Shown one piece after another: positions 17,657 through 26,104 of a DNA stretch of 45,837 nt; the first letter of the stretch is position 1; every line of letters begins with the position of its first letter. The DNA lies in assembly GCA_034659075.1 (NCBI GenBank), contig JAYEGM010000062.1:1-45837 (forward strand). Reading direction: 5' to 3'. The notes beneath the pieces were generated by a model, which saw only the letters and a list, made by a program, of their open reading frames with translations, ran no database searches and was not told where the DNA came from. The translations under genes were made by a program, and so were the position numbers. This DNA is from BMS3Bbin11 sp034659075 (GTDB lineage: Bacteria > Pseudomonadota > Gammaproteobacteria > BMS3Bbin11).

Positions 17657-18337
17657 ATGACGGATAAAAAATACGCGATGATATTGGCGGCCGGGCGCGG
17701 TGAACGACTGCGGCCACTCACCGACGTTATACCAAAGCCATTACTCAAGGCCGGCCCCAGATTGCTGATCGAGCACCACCTGCATTCCCTTGCTGAAGCA
17801 GGCTTCAGTGACGTGGTCATCAATATTAGCCACCTTGGACAGCAAATCATTGACACACTGGGTGATGGTTCCCGTTATCAAATCTCCATCCATTACTCTG
17901 ATGAGAGAGATTCCGTACTGGAAACTGGTGGCGGTATTTTCAAGGCATTGCCCTTGCTGAAGTCTGAAAATTTCCTGGTCATTAATGGCGACGTCTGGAC
18001 AGATATTGACCTTTCTCTATTGCCTGTGGAAATCGATGGCCTTGCTCATCTTGTACTGGTCAATAATCCTGATCATCACCTGCAGGGGGATTTTTCTCTA
18101 CAGGAAAACCTGCTGTGTGAAAGAACCGATGCAAATCCATCATGGACATACAGCGGTATTGGAATTTATAGCCACTCACTATTTCATCATTGCAAGGAAG
18201 AACACTTTCCTCTTGCACCTCTATTACGTGAACATATGGCAGATGGCCAGATCACCGCAGAAGTCTATGATGGTTTGTGGTTTGATATTGGTACAAAAGA
18301 ACGGCTCATTGAGCTTAATCGCATGCTTGTAGGTTAA
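17657..18337 (+). CDS. murU: N-acetylmuramate alpha-1-phosphate uridylyltransferase MurU
   Basis: 226-residue nucleotidyltransferase that converts MurNAc-1-phosphate and UTP to UDP-MurNAc, bypassing the fosfomycin-sensitive MurA step. The nucleotide-binding signature MILAAGRGERLRPLTD and the sugar-site motif PKPLL follow the start; NGDVWTDID holds the metal-binding Asp, and YSGIGIYS and LWFDIGTKERL lie in the C-terminal half. The ATG at 17657, one base after the amgK stop, is chosen over an in-frame start inside amgK because it places the signature at the N-terminus as in the family. It is followed by palindromic repeat copy A. Confidence 0.92.
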   Translation: MTDKKYAMILAAGRGERLRPLTDVIPKPLLKAGPRLLIEHHLHSLAEAGFSDVVINISHLGQQIIDTLGDGSRYQISIHYSDERDSVLETGGGIFKALPLLKSENFLVINGDVWTDIDLSLLPVEIDGLAHLVLVNNPDHHLQGDFSLQENLLCERTDANPSWTYSGIGIYSHSLFHHCKEEHFPLAPLLREHMADGQITAEVYDGLWFDIGTKERLIELNRMLVG

Positions 18338-18365
18338 ATGTTTTTTATTCCGCTGGATTAGTTCT

Positions 18366-19097
18366 ATTTTTTTGCTGGCGCACAGCTATGAGTTTTACCC
18401 TGTCTGAATTTTTCTTTTTTTATTCTATTTCTTGAATTGATATGAGCTTTTCGCCCTTCATGGGCGAGTTCATTTCTTTTGTACGGACAAAAGAAACATA
18501 ACCGAAGAAAAGCCGCCCCGATGTGTTAGCCTGCGGCTGCTCTGTGCGCTTCAGTCTGGACCGGGCGCGGTGAACTCGGGCTACGCCCTCAGACATGCAC
18601 CGCGCTGTTCCGGCCCAGCCTTCCAGTGCTCGACAACCCAAAAGGGGGTGGGTGAGTCAAAGGCTAGAGCCAAAATCAAAAACAAAATGGTGTAGCGCCG
18701 CTCGACGCAATTGTTGTGAGTTTTACAATACCGCATGGAAAAGAATCGCGCCGAGCGGCGCTCCTACAATATGGTATTGATTAATTTCTGGTTTTGATCT
18801 TTGGTCTTGACCTACCCGTCCCGTTCAGGCTCGCCGAGACGCGCAGGATGAGCTGGGGTTTCGGGGTGTGCTTGTTTGAGCGATAGCGAGCTCACACCCG
18901 CCAGCTTATCTGAGCATCGCAGGGAACCCGATGGGCTAGCATGCGGGTGGCCTTTCTTTTGGTACCTTTTCTTTGGCCATCAAAGAAAAGATACTCGCCC
19001 ATGAAGGGCGAAAAACACGAATTAATTCAAGAATAACAACAAAAAAGAACTAGCCCAGAAAGAATAAAATCCTCAGCCGTGCGCCAGTACAAAAAAA
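18366..19097. mobile_element. Long palindromic (fold-back) intergenic element, copy A
   Basis: About 730 bp fills the gap between convergent murU and lipA. The two arms are diverged inverted repeats of each other. The best part is a perfect 19-bp match, TTCGCCCTTCATGGGCGAG at 18450-18468 and its reverse complement at 18994-19012. Outside it, both arms carry a CTTGAATT-type box and a terminal CTGGCGCAC next to T/A runs. A second copy lies at 41341-42113 in the same kind of gap. Shared inner blocks include a 37-bp identical stretch (18611-18647 and 41641-41677). Hairpins inside the arms show compensatory changes between the copies. No transposase and no credible gene is inside; the short open frames here are not conserved in frame. 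The centre holds a REP-like palindrome at 18691-18768. Confidence 0.85.
18691..18768. repeat. REPIN-like palindrome nested in copy A
   Basis: Two inverted half-sites. The right half, read on the minus strand, is TGTAGGAGCGCCGCTCGGCG; the left half is TGTAGCGCCGCTCGACGC, with three bases missing after TGTAG. The GTAGGAGC head followed by a GC-rich palindrome is the layout of Pseudomonas-type REP sequences mobilised by RAYT transposases. No RAYT gene is in the window. Confidence 0.75.
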
Positions 19098-19100
19098 CAA

Positions 19101-20072
19101 TCAGGTAACAGCTTCGCCATCTGCCTGCAGATCCGCATGATAGGATGACCTGACCAAAGGGCCACTGGCGACATTTGTAAAGCCCATCTCTTCGCCTAAC
19201 TCACGGTATTGTTCAAATTCAGCCGGGTCAACGTAGCGACTAACAGGCAAATGGTGGCGGGAGGGCTGCAGATATTGGCCGATAGTCAGCATGTCGCAGT
19301 CATGCTGACGCAGGTCATGCATAACAGCAACAACTTCATCAAAGGTTTCGCCAACACCCAGCATCAATCCTGATTTGGTCGGTATAGAAGGATGGGCAAG
19401 GCCGAATTCTTTTAACAATTTCAGAGACCAGGCGTAATCTGCCCCTGGCCTGACCTGCCGGTACAATCTAGGCACTGTCTCCAGATTGTGGTTCATCACA
19501 TCCGGTGGGGATTTTGATAAAATTTCCAGTGCAATGTCCATGCGTCCACGAAAGTCCGGCACCAGAACTTCAATGCGGGTCTCTGGTGACCTTTCCCTGA
19601 TTGCTGCAATACAGTCCACATAGTGGCCGGAGCCACCATCTCTGAGGTCATCACGATCTACCGATGTTATAACCACATATCGCAGAGCCATTGAGGCAAT
19701 CGTCTCAGCCAGGCTTTGCGGTTCATTCATATCGACAGGATCAGGCTTGCCATGAGCGACATCACAAAACGGGCAGCGACGGGTGCAGACATTGCCAAGT
19801 ATCATGAAAGTAGCCGTGCCTTTACTGAAACATTCACCGAGATTGGGGCAATTAGCTTCCTCGCAGACCGTATGTAAACGCTGTTTACGCAGAGCTTTTT
19901 TTAGGCGAATAACTTCAGGTGTTACAGGTGCCTTGATTCGGATCCAGTCGGGTTTACGAAGAAACTCCGTGGTCGGTTCGATTTTAACCGGAATTCGCGC
20001 CGTCTTTGCCTGCCCCCTCTCGGCGCCTGCAGGCAAGGACGCTGATAAACTGCCTGTTTGTTTATTACTCAT
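19101..20072 (-). CDS. lipA: Lipoyl synthase
   Basis: Radical-SAM enzyme that inserts two sulphur atoms into octanoyl groups on lipoyl domains. The auxiliary cluster motif CEEANCPNLGEC and the radical-SAM motif CTRRCPFC are both present, as is the C-terminal RSSYHAD whose Ser ligates the auxiliary cluster. Using the ATG at 20072 gives 323 residues, the normal size; the frame stays open 37 codons further into lipB, but that extension is unlike any LipA. The start overlaps the lipB end by 8 bp, suggesting translational coupling, and another ATG lies two codons upstream at 20078. The stop is four bases from palindromic element copy A. Confidence 0.95.
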   Translation of the reverse strand: MSNKQTGSLSASLPAGAERGQAKTARIPVKIEPTTEFLRKPDWIRIKAPVTPEVIRLKKALRKQRLHTVCEEANCPNLGECFSKGTATFMILGNVCTRRCPFCDVAHGKPDPVDMNEPQSLAETIASMALRYVVITSVDRDDLRDGGSGHYVDCIAAIRERSPETRIEVLVPDFRGRMDIALEILSKSPPDVMNHNLETVPRLYRQVRPGADYAWSLKLLKEFGLAHPSIPTKSGLMLGVGETFDEVVAVMHDLRQHDCDMLTIGQYLQPSRHHLPVSRYVDPAEFEQYRELGEEMGFTNVASGPLVRSSYHADLQADGEAVT

Positions 20073-20745
20073 CGTCATCGTGTGAACTGCCATCGAGATC
20101 ATCAAAAACTGGATTATATCCCAGCTTGCTGGACAACACCTGTATGAACTGTCTGCCAATACTATTGATGTCCGTTTCTGCACCTACTGCCTTCATGTCG
20201 GTCATTTTTATTCCTTCCAGACCACAGGGAACTATTCTTTCAAATGGTGTTAGATCCATATCTACATTCAGGCTAAGGCCGTGATAGGTACAACCATGCT
20301 GGACACGCAGACCGATAGAAGCGATCTTGCTGCCATTGGTATAGACACCCGGTGCATTTTCTTTTCTTGCTGCTTCGATACCCTGAGTTGACAGTAAATC
20401 AATGGCTGTCTGCTCCAGAATATTCACCAGTGACTTGAGGCCAGTATCCAGTCTGCGCAGATCCAGCAATACGTATGCAACCATCTGGCCCGGCCCGTGG
20501 TAGGTGATCAGGCCGCCGCGGTCACTTTTCACAACAGGGATATCTCCGCTGTCAATAATATCTTCTGCCCTTTCCCTGATACCCAGTGTAAACACCGGCT
20601 CATGTTCAAGCAGCCAGACTTCATCAGCGGACGCTTCGTGCCTGTCCCGTGTAAAGTCCTTCATCGAGAGCCAACTGCTCTGATAGCTTTGCGGCACATC
20701 GAAGTGGCGAACGATCAGTTGGCTGTTTGCTTCACCAATAGTCAT
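20065..20745 (-). CDS. lipB: Octanoyl-[ACP]:protein N-octanoyltransferase
   Basis: 226-residue enzyme that moves octanoate from acyl carrier protein to lipoyl domains, the substrate LipA then sulphurates. Visible family features are RGGLITYHGPGQ, the catalytic Lys region GSKIASIGLRV, TYHGLSLNVD and the catalytic Cys in VPCGLEGI. AAAGGA lies 6 bp upstream of the ATG. The C-terminus is unusually acidic (DDLDGSSHDDDE). It sits between ybeD and lipA, the conserved order. Confidence 0.95.
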   Translation of the reverse strand: MTIGEANSQLIVRHFDVPQSYQSSWLSMKDFTRDRHEASADEVWLLEHEPVFTLGIRERAEDIIDSGDIPVVKSDRGGLITYHGPGQMVAYVLLDLRRLDTGLKSLVNILEQTAIDLLSTQGIEAARKENAPGVYTNGSKIASIGLRVQHGCTYHGLSLNVDMDLTPFERIVPCGLEGIKMTDMKAVGAETDINSIGRQFIQVLSSKLGYNPVFDDLDGSSHDDDE

Positions 20746-20770
20746 TGGTTCCTTTAGTGCCCTTTAATAA

Positions 20771-21049
20771 TTACAAAGTCATTAGTATGTCGGGATGGTC
20801 ATGCATGGTTTGATAGATCGCTTCCATTTGTTCTCTATTTACCAGCCTCACTTCACAGGTGACTGAGTGAAAATTTCCACTATTACTCTCTTTGCATCTC
20901 ACCTCAACTATTGCACCCGGTTCCGTGTGGTTGGCCACGATCTCTTTTACTTTATGCTCAAAATCATCGGCCTGACGACCCATGGCTTTTATACCGATGG
21001 TGCAGGGAAAGGACAGTTTCCCGAGTTCTTCATCTTTCTTATCAGTCAT
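20771..21049 (-). CDS. ybeD: YbeD/DUF493 family protein (UPF0250)
   Basis: 92-residue small soluble protein of the YbeD family, with an ACT-like ferredoxin fold known from E. coli YbeD. Family wording includes FPCTIGIKAMG near the N-terminus and SGNFHSVTCEVRLVNREQM in the middle. A regulatory role has been suggested from its constant position beside lipB, but the function is not established. The ATG at 21049 is used; a GTG one codon upstream is also possible. Confidence 0.88.
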   Translation of the reverse strand: MTDKKDEELGKLSFPCTIGIKAMGRQADDFEHKVKEIVANHTEPGAIVEVRCKESNSGNFHSVTCEVRLVNREQMEAIYQTMHDHPDILMTL

Positions 21050-21096
21050 CACTTTACCTGGTACTTTTTAATGTTGTTGTTTATATGCTTGTTATT

Positions 21097-21960
21097 TCAC
21101 GACACTTCACCATTCCTGAACCTCATTTTAAACTCATCATAAAGTTTTATGATCTGATGGTAGTGCGAACCGGGACTACCATTGCCAACAGGCTTACCGT
21201 CCAGTACAACAATCGGCAGGATTTCTTTTGTTGAACTGCTAAGCCACAACTCATCTGCCGCATTCACCTGCTGTTCCGTAATATCTGTCTGCTGGCATTG
21301 CAAGCCGTGGTTGCAGGCAAGTTCGAGTACCAGCTCACGGGTAATACCCGGTAGTATGCTGTGCCCGGAGGCAGGTGTCAGCAGCTGCCCGTCATGTACC
21401 ACAAACAGCGTACTTGCCGCACCTTCTGTCAGCTTACCATCCTTAAATAGAACTGCTTCAGCGGCATCATGCTCATGGGCAAACTGCCGTGCCAGCACGT
21501 TAGCCAGTAATGAAACCGATTTTATATCACAACGCTGCCATCGCTGATCAGGAAAGCTCACGGCACGGACCCCGGCTTCCCGATGCGCCTGATCCGGATA
21601 TACCAGGTCCTGCGCATAGGCGAGTACCGTTGGTATTACTTTATCGGGAAAAGCATGATTGCGGGGAGCACTGCCCCGCGTAATTTGTAAATAAATAGAT
21701 GCATCACCCGTTCGGCTAATGAGCAGGCGTTCGAACATCAGCATTATTTCCTGGTCGCTTAAGGGTGCCGGCAGGCGAATTTCCGCCAGAGAATATCGTA
21801 ATCGATCAAGGTGCTGCTGCAGACGAAACAACCTGCCTCCATAGACAGGAATTACTTCATAGACACCGTCACCAAAAATAAAGCCGCGGTCAAAAATAGA
21901 TATTGAAGCTTCCGCCACAGGCAGGTATTTGCCATTTAGATAGACTTCTTCTACTGCCAT
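21097..21960 (-). CDS. dat: D-alanine/D-amino-acid aminotransferase (PLP class IV)
   Basis: 287-residue fold-type IV aminotransferase, probably supplying or scavenging D-alanine and D-glutamate. The N-terminal YLNGKYLPVAEASISIFDRG and GDGVYEVI blocks match D-amino-acid transaminases. The PLP Lys is in CDIKSVSLLANV, and the phosphate-binding EGAASTLFVV and PGITRELVLELA follow. The ATG at 21960 has AGGAAG ahead of it; an in-frame ATG 18 codons upstream adds an unlike N-terminus. It lies 16 bp after the D-Ala carboxypeptidase gene, the same order as in Pseudomonas. A branched-chain or aminodeoxychorismate-lyase activity cannot be excluded from sequence alone. Confidence 0.87.
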   Translation of the reverse strand: MAVEEVYLNGKYLPVAEASISIFDRGFIFGDGVYEVIPVYGGRLFRLQQHLDRLRYSLAEIRLPAPLSDQEIMLMFERLLISRTGDASIYLQITRGSAPRNHAFPDKVIPTVLAYAQDLVYPDQAHREAGVRAVSFPDQRWQRCDIKSVSLLANVLARQFAHEHDAAEAVLFKDGKLTEGAASTLFVVHDGQLLTPASGHSILPGITRELVLELACNHGLQCQQTDITEQQVNAADELWLSSSTKEILPIVVLDGKPVGNGSPGSHYHQIIKLYDEFKMRFRNGEVS

Positions 21961-21976
21961 TACTTCCTGGATCCTT

Positions 21977-23140
21977 CTATAAGATATCAGCAAACCAGAG
22001 CATAACCGTGCCAATCAATTGATCAACTATGCCCCCTTCAGGTATTTCTGCCGCAGCGCTAAGCGGAAATTTCCCCAGCGATGTACCCTGCACGCTGAAT
22101 TCGATATCTCCCAGCACCTGACCACGACTTATCGGGGCAATAACATAATCTGGAACTGTGACGGTTTGTGTAATATCTGTACCACCCCGTCTCGGGATTG
22201 TCAGGGAAATACTTTCGGCTAATTCTACCGACACGGTATTACTCGCTGCCTTGTAGACGTCAATATTACGAATCTTTTTAGCCGCGGGGTAGACTTTCTT
22301 CGTTATATAATTCCTGAAACCAAAGTTCAGCAAATTCTGAACCATATCCGCGCGTGCCAGTTTGCTGTCAGTGCCGGTCACGACGGCTATTAATCTCATT
22401 CCATCACGCTCGGCAGAGCCTATCAGGCAGTAGCCGGCAGATTCAGTATGCCCGGTTTTCACCCCGTCTACGGATGGATCACGATAAAGCAGAATATTTC
22501 TATTCCCCTGTTTGATTTTGTTCCAGGTAAAGTCTTTAATCGAGTAATACTTATAATACTGAGGATAGCGACTGATCAAAGCTCGCGTAAGCTTTGCCAG
22601 ATCAGCAGCCGTTGTCAGATGACCTTCATCAGGCATTCCTGAACTATTGACGAAATACGTTCCCTTCATAGCGAGGTCAGCTGCTACGTCATTCATAAGA
22701 CCAACGAAGGACTCTTCAGTGCCGGCAATATGTTCAGCGAGGGCGACAGTGGCATCATTACCAGACTGAATAATCATGCCTTTAATCAGGTCTTCCATCT
22801 TAACTTTGGAATTAACCTTGATGAACATGCGGGAACCCTGCATACGCCAGGCCTTTTCACTGATAAAGACCATATCATCGAGACTCTGGCGTCCTTCTGA
22901 AAGCTCTCGAAAAACTATAAAAGCTGTCATTAGCTTAGTCAGGCTAGCGGGCTCAATCTGCATATCCGGGTTGCCAGCACTCAAAACTGCACCACTGTCA
23001 TCATCAATCAATAACCATGACTTCCCTTCAATAACAGGTGGTGCGACATTGGCATCTGCAACTTTTTTTTGATCCAGGGCGAATACATTAAGCGTTACCA
23101 TGAGCAACATTAGGCTCGCAATAATCGGGGTCTTTTTCAT
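21977..23140 (-). CDS. dacA: D-alanyl-D-alanine carboxypeptidase (PBP5/6 type)
   Basis: 387-residue class C low-molecular-weight penicillin-binding protein that trims the terminal D-Ala from peptidoglycan stem peptides. A signal peptide (residues 1-21, ending NVFA) is followed by the SxxK motif S66-L-T-K69, then SGN in MIIQSGNDATVAL and KTG in DGVKTGHTESAGY. The PBP5 C-terminal domain begins around residue 290. The protein ends in an amphipathic helix (VDQLIGTVMLWFADIL) that anchors this family to the inner membrane. Its start overlaps the rlpA stop (TAATG). Confidence 0.95.
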   Translation of the reverse strand: MKKTPIIASLMLLMVTLNVFALDQKKVADANVAPPVIEGKSWLLIDDDSGAVLSAGNPDMQIEPASLTKLMTAFIVFRELSEGRQSLDDMVFISEKAWRMQGSRMFIKVNSKVKMEDLIKGMIIQSGNDATVALAEHIAGTEESFVGLMNDVAADLAMKGTYFVNSSGMPDEGHLTTAADLAKLTRALISRYPQYYKYYSIKDFTWNKIKQGNRNILLYRDPSVDGVKTGHTESAGYCLIGSAERDGMRLIAVVTGTDSKLARADMVQNLLNFGFRNYITKKVYPAAKKIRNIDVYKAASNTVSVELAESISLTIPRRGGTDITQTVTVPDYVIAPISRGQVLGDIEFSVQGTSLGKFPLSAAAEIPEGGIVDQLIGTVMLWFADIL

Positions 23141-24033
23141 TAGTTGTTACTTTCCTGTTGTGTGTTTTTTACGATAAACCGTGCATTGGGATATCCGGCA
23201 TGGTGTAAGTCAGCGAGAATAAAGTCGACGTCGCCCGAGGGGTCTAATGGACCGATTCTGACTCTGTACATGTCAATTTTTCCAGGAGCACGTGAATACT
23301 GGCTGACACTGGTATTATTATATCCCGCCGCCACTAAACGCCGCTGCAAACTGTACGCTGACGCTTCATTACTATAAGCACCTAACTGGATATAGAGCCG
23401 CCCATCTGCGGTAGCCGGAGATGTTTGAATTTTCGTAACAGGGACCGCCCTGGCTACCCTGTTATTGCCCTGCGTGCTTGTGGCAGTATGATCATCATTT
23501 ATTGAAACGATCTGCACCGGCGCCGTACCAGAATTCACAACTCCAAGCTTAAGCGCGGCAGCGTATGACAGATCCATCACCCTTTTATGCTTAAAAGGTC
23601 CGCGGTCGTTCACCCTGACAATGATAGTACGGCCATTTTTTAAATTCGTCACCCGCGCATAACTGGGTATAGGCAGAACAGTATGTGCAGCTGTCATTTT
23701 ATACATATCATAGGCTTCGCCGCTAGAAGTTCGCTTGCCATGAAATTTTTTACCGTACCAGGACGCCGTCCCCTTCTGCCTGAATCCCTTATTACTTTTC
23801 AAGGGTACATATTGCTTACCAAAAACGACATAGGGTTTATTGCCGGTCGCGCTTAAAGGCTCAGAATGCGGAACTGCATCCTTTACTTTTGACAGGTCTA
23901 CGCTGGATTTTGGCGGGCCATCATCAAGATAGTAGCCTCCTCCAGATTTTTTTACGGTTTTTTCCTTACCGGTAGAACCACAACCGGCAAGTAACACGAT
24001 CAGCCACCAGCATAATACTGACTGCCACTTCAT
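23140..24033 (-). CDS. rlpA: Septal ring lytic transglycosylase RlpA (lipoprotein with SPOR domain)
   Basis: 297-residue outer-membrane lipoprotein. The signal peptide ends in the lipobox LLAGC (Cys18), so the mature N-terminus is lipidated. The double-psi beta-barrel domain covers about residues 82-175: GTASWYGKKFHGKRTSSGE, with the catalytic Asp in VRVNDRGPF and a conserved His near HTVLPIPS. A SPOR domain (about 215-290; LYIQLGAYSNEASAYSL) binds glycan strands stripped of stem peptides at septa. Pseudomonas RlpA cuts such naked strands. It overlaps mltB (ATGA) and dacA (TAATG). Confidence 0.95.
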   Translation of the reverse strand: MKWQSVLCWWLIVLLAGCGSTGKEKTVKKSGGGYYLDDGPPKSSVDLSKVKDAVPHSEPLSATGNKPYVVFGKQYVPLKSNKGFRQKGTASWYGKKFHGKRTSSGEAYDMYKMTAAHTVLPIPSYARVTNLKNGRTIIVRVNDRGPFKHKRVMDLSYAAALKLGVVNSGTAPVQIVSINDDHTATSTQGNNRVARAVPVTKIQTSPATADGRLYIQLGAYSNEASAYSLQRRLVAAGYNNTSVSQYSRAPGKIDMYRVRIGPLDPSGDVDFILADLHHAGYPNARFIVKNTQQESNN

Positions 24034-25025
24034 TTTGATGCCTGAACACGTGCTTTAATTTCTTCACCCAATAATTGCACTGCTGTGGCATAAAGCTTGG
24101 AAGTATTGTAACGGGTAATGACGAAAAAATTATCAAATGCAACGCGATATTCCGGAGCCTTTTCACCTTCCAGTTTTATCAATCCCACCCTTATTTGCGG
24201 GTCAAGCTGTTCCTGTAATGTGAAGCCTCTTTGTAATAAGTCGTTAAGTGGCCGATCAGTTTTTCTCTTTTTCACCACCAGTTTATTCGCCTTGCTGCTT
24301 ACCCCGCTGGTTGACCAGGAAACCGGCTGACCCGGTTTCCAGCCATGTTCATGATAATAGTTGCCAATACTGCCGATTGCATCTTCAACACTGTTAACAA
24401 GGTCACTGTATCCATCGCCATTAAAATCCACAGCATAGGCTCGATAGCTGCTGGGCATGAACTGTGGCAGTCCAATGGCACCGGCGTAGGAACCGGTCAC
24501 CGCTATGGGATCCAGTTTGTTTTCATCGCTCAACAGAAGAAAATTTTTCAGTTCCCTGGTAAAGTATTTGCTGCGGCGCGGATATTCCAGACCAAGCGTA
24601 GAAAGCGCGTCGATGACACGGAAGCCACCGGTATTTGTACCAAAACGTGTTTCCACACCCAATGTAGCAACAATTATTTCAGGTGGTACACCAAATTTCT
24701 CCTCCGCCCGGGCCAGTATGTCAGCATGCTTCATCCAGTATTCTGCACCCTTGCTGATATTTTTTTCGGTCAGAAATATTGTACGGTAGCGATGCCATGG
24801 CATGGACTCTGCCGGTTTATCCATAATCTCAATAATGCGCGGCTTTATTTCAACCTGTTGAAATAGTGCCTCAAGGTCTGCCACGCTAAAAGCTGTTTGA
24901 CCGGCAACCTCGTTGAACATTTTATCAAGCTGTTTGTAGTCACTGACCTGCAATGAAAATGCAGACGGGCTAAAGAACGCAAAGATAGGGAGAATAGCCG
25001 TAAGGGCTTTAAGTATATTTTTCAT
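24030..25025 (-). CDS. mltB: Lytic murein transglycosylase B
   Basis: 331-residue family 3 lytic transglycosylase that cleaves the MurNAc-GlcNAc bond with 1,6-anhydro product formation. The catalytic Glu is in ATLGVETRFGTNTG; GSYAGAIGLPQFMPSSYRAY and DFNGDGYSDLVNSVEDAIGS are family hallmarks. Unlike E. coli MltB, the signal peptide (ending SAFS) has no lipobox Cys, so this form should be soluble in the periplasm. Start and stop overlap rodA (TAATG) and rlpA (ATGA). Confidence 0.93.
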   Translation of the reverse strand: MKNILKALTAILPIFAFFSPSAFSLQVSDYKQLDKMFNEVAGQTAFSVADLEALFQQVEIKPRIIEIMDKPAESMPWHRYRTIFLTEKNISKGAEYWMKHADILARAEEKFGVPPEIIVATLGVETRFGTNTGGFRVIDALSTLGLEYPRRSKYFTRELKNFLLLSDENKLDPIAVTGSYAGAIGLPQFMPSSYRAYAVDFNGDGYSDLVNSVEDAIGSIGNYYHEHGWKPGQPVSWSTSGVSSKANKLVVKKRKTDRPLNDLLQRGFTLQEQLDPQIRVGLIKLEGEKAPEYRVAFDNFFVITRYNTSKLYATAVQLLGEEIKARVQASK

Positions 25026-26104
25026 TAGTGCATAAACCAGCGGTTAGAATAAGCGGACATCAGAATACCAAAACCTGCCATCAACGAAACCATTGATGTA
25101 CCCCCATAACTTATCATGGGCAATGGTACACCGACTATTGGCAATATACCGGTCACCATCCCTATATTAACAAATACGTAGATAGCAAATGTGACTGCCA
25201 GTGAGCCACACAACAGGCGGCTGTACGAATCTTTTGCTTCTATTGCAATATACAGGCTTCTGCTGACCACAAACAGATATACCAGCAATAATATCAGTGA
25301 ACCCATAAAGCCGAATTCTTCGGAAAATACAGCAAAAATAAAATCTGTCGACCGCTCAGGGATAAAATCCAGCTGGGACTGGCTGCCGTTCAGCCAGCCC
25401 TTGCCATACAAACCGCCTGAACCCACAGCAATCGCAGACTGAATGGTATGGTAGCCAGCCCCCAGTGGATCTGACCAGGGATCAAACAAAGTCAGGATAC
25501 GCTGCCGCTGATAATCATGGATCAGATACCAGGCGAGAGGGGCTGCTGCGGCCACTACCGCGACAAGCATCGCAATAACCCGCCATGACATGCCTGCAAA
25601 AAAGATCACTACCAGACCGGAACCGGCAATAAGAATCGCTGTACCAAGATCCGGTTGCTTGATCACAAGGACGGCAGGTATGGCAACAACTATAAATCCA
25701 AGCATCGCTGTAGCAAGTGATGCTGGCAGTGGCTTTTTTACCATCACCCAGGCCACCATCATCGGCACGGCAAGTTTCATCATCTCGGCCGGCTGAAATC
25801 GTACAAAGCCAAGATCTATCCAGCGTTGCGCGCCTTTACCAATCACCCCGGCACCCAGCACGATGATCAATAGAATCAATCCAATTCCGTATAAATATGG
25901 TGTCCAGCGTAATAACTGGTCCGGTGTGATACGTGCAACTAAAAACATGACAACGAAGGCCAGAACTATGCGTATTGATTGACGTATCAATAAATCGAGG
26001 TTCTGGTCACCGGCACTGTAGAGTATAAACAAACTGATGACAGACAGTATCAGCAAGCCGGTAAATAATGTCCAGTCGATAGAAAAACCTTTACTGTCAC
26101 TCAT
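25025..26104 (-). CDS. rodA: Rod-shape peptidoglycan polymerase RodA (SEDS family)
   Basis: 359-residue polytopic SEDS glycosyltransferase that polymerises lipid II during cell elongation with PBP2. Ten membrane segments are expected. Family signatures are the WIDLGFVRFQPAEMMKLA loop, VIKQPDLGTA, the ERSTDFIFAVFSEEFGF segment, and the C-terminal PLPMISYGGTSM. The start overlaps the mrdA stop (ATGA), as is common for these partners. Confidence 0.96.
   Translation of the reverse strand: MSDSKGFSIDWTLFTGLLILSVISLFILYSAGDQNLDLLIRQSIRIVLAFVVMFLVARITPDQLLRWTPYLYGIGLILLIIVLGAGVIGKGAQRWIDLGFVRFQPAEMMKLAVPMMVAWVMVKKPLPASLATAMLGFIVVAIPAVLVIKQPDLGTAILIAGSGLVVIFFAGMSWRVIAMLVAVVAAAAPLAWYLIHDYQRQRILTLFDPWSDPLGAGYHTIQSAIAVGSGGLYGKGWLNGSQSQLDFIPERSTDFIFAVFSEEFGFMGSLILLLVYLFVVSRSLYIAIEAKDSYSRLLCGSLAVTFAIYVFVNIGMVTGILPIVGVPLPMISYGGTSMVSLMAGFGILMSAYSNRWFMH

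Noticed and set aside
19101..20183. Longer LipA starting at 20183
   Set aside because: The extra 37 residues lie inside lipB and resemble no LipA N-terminus.
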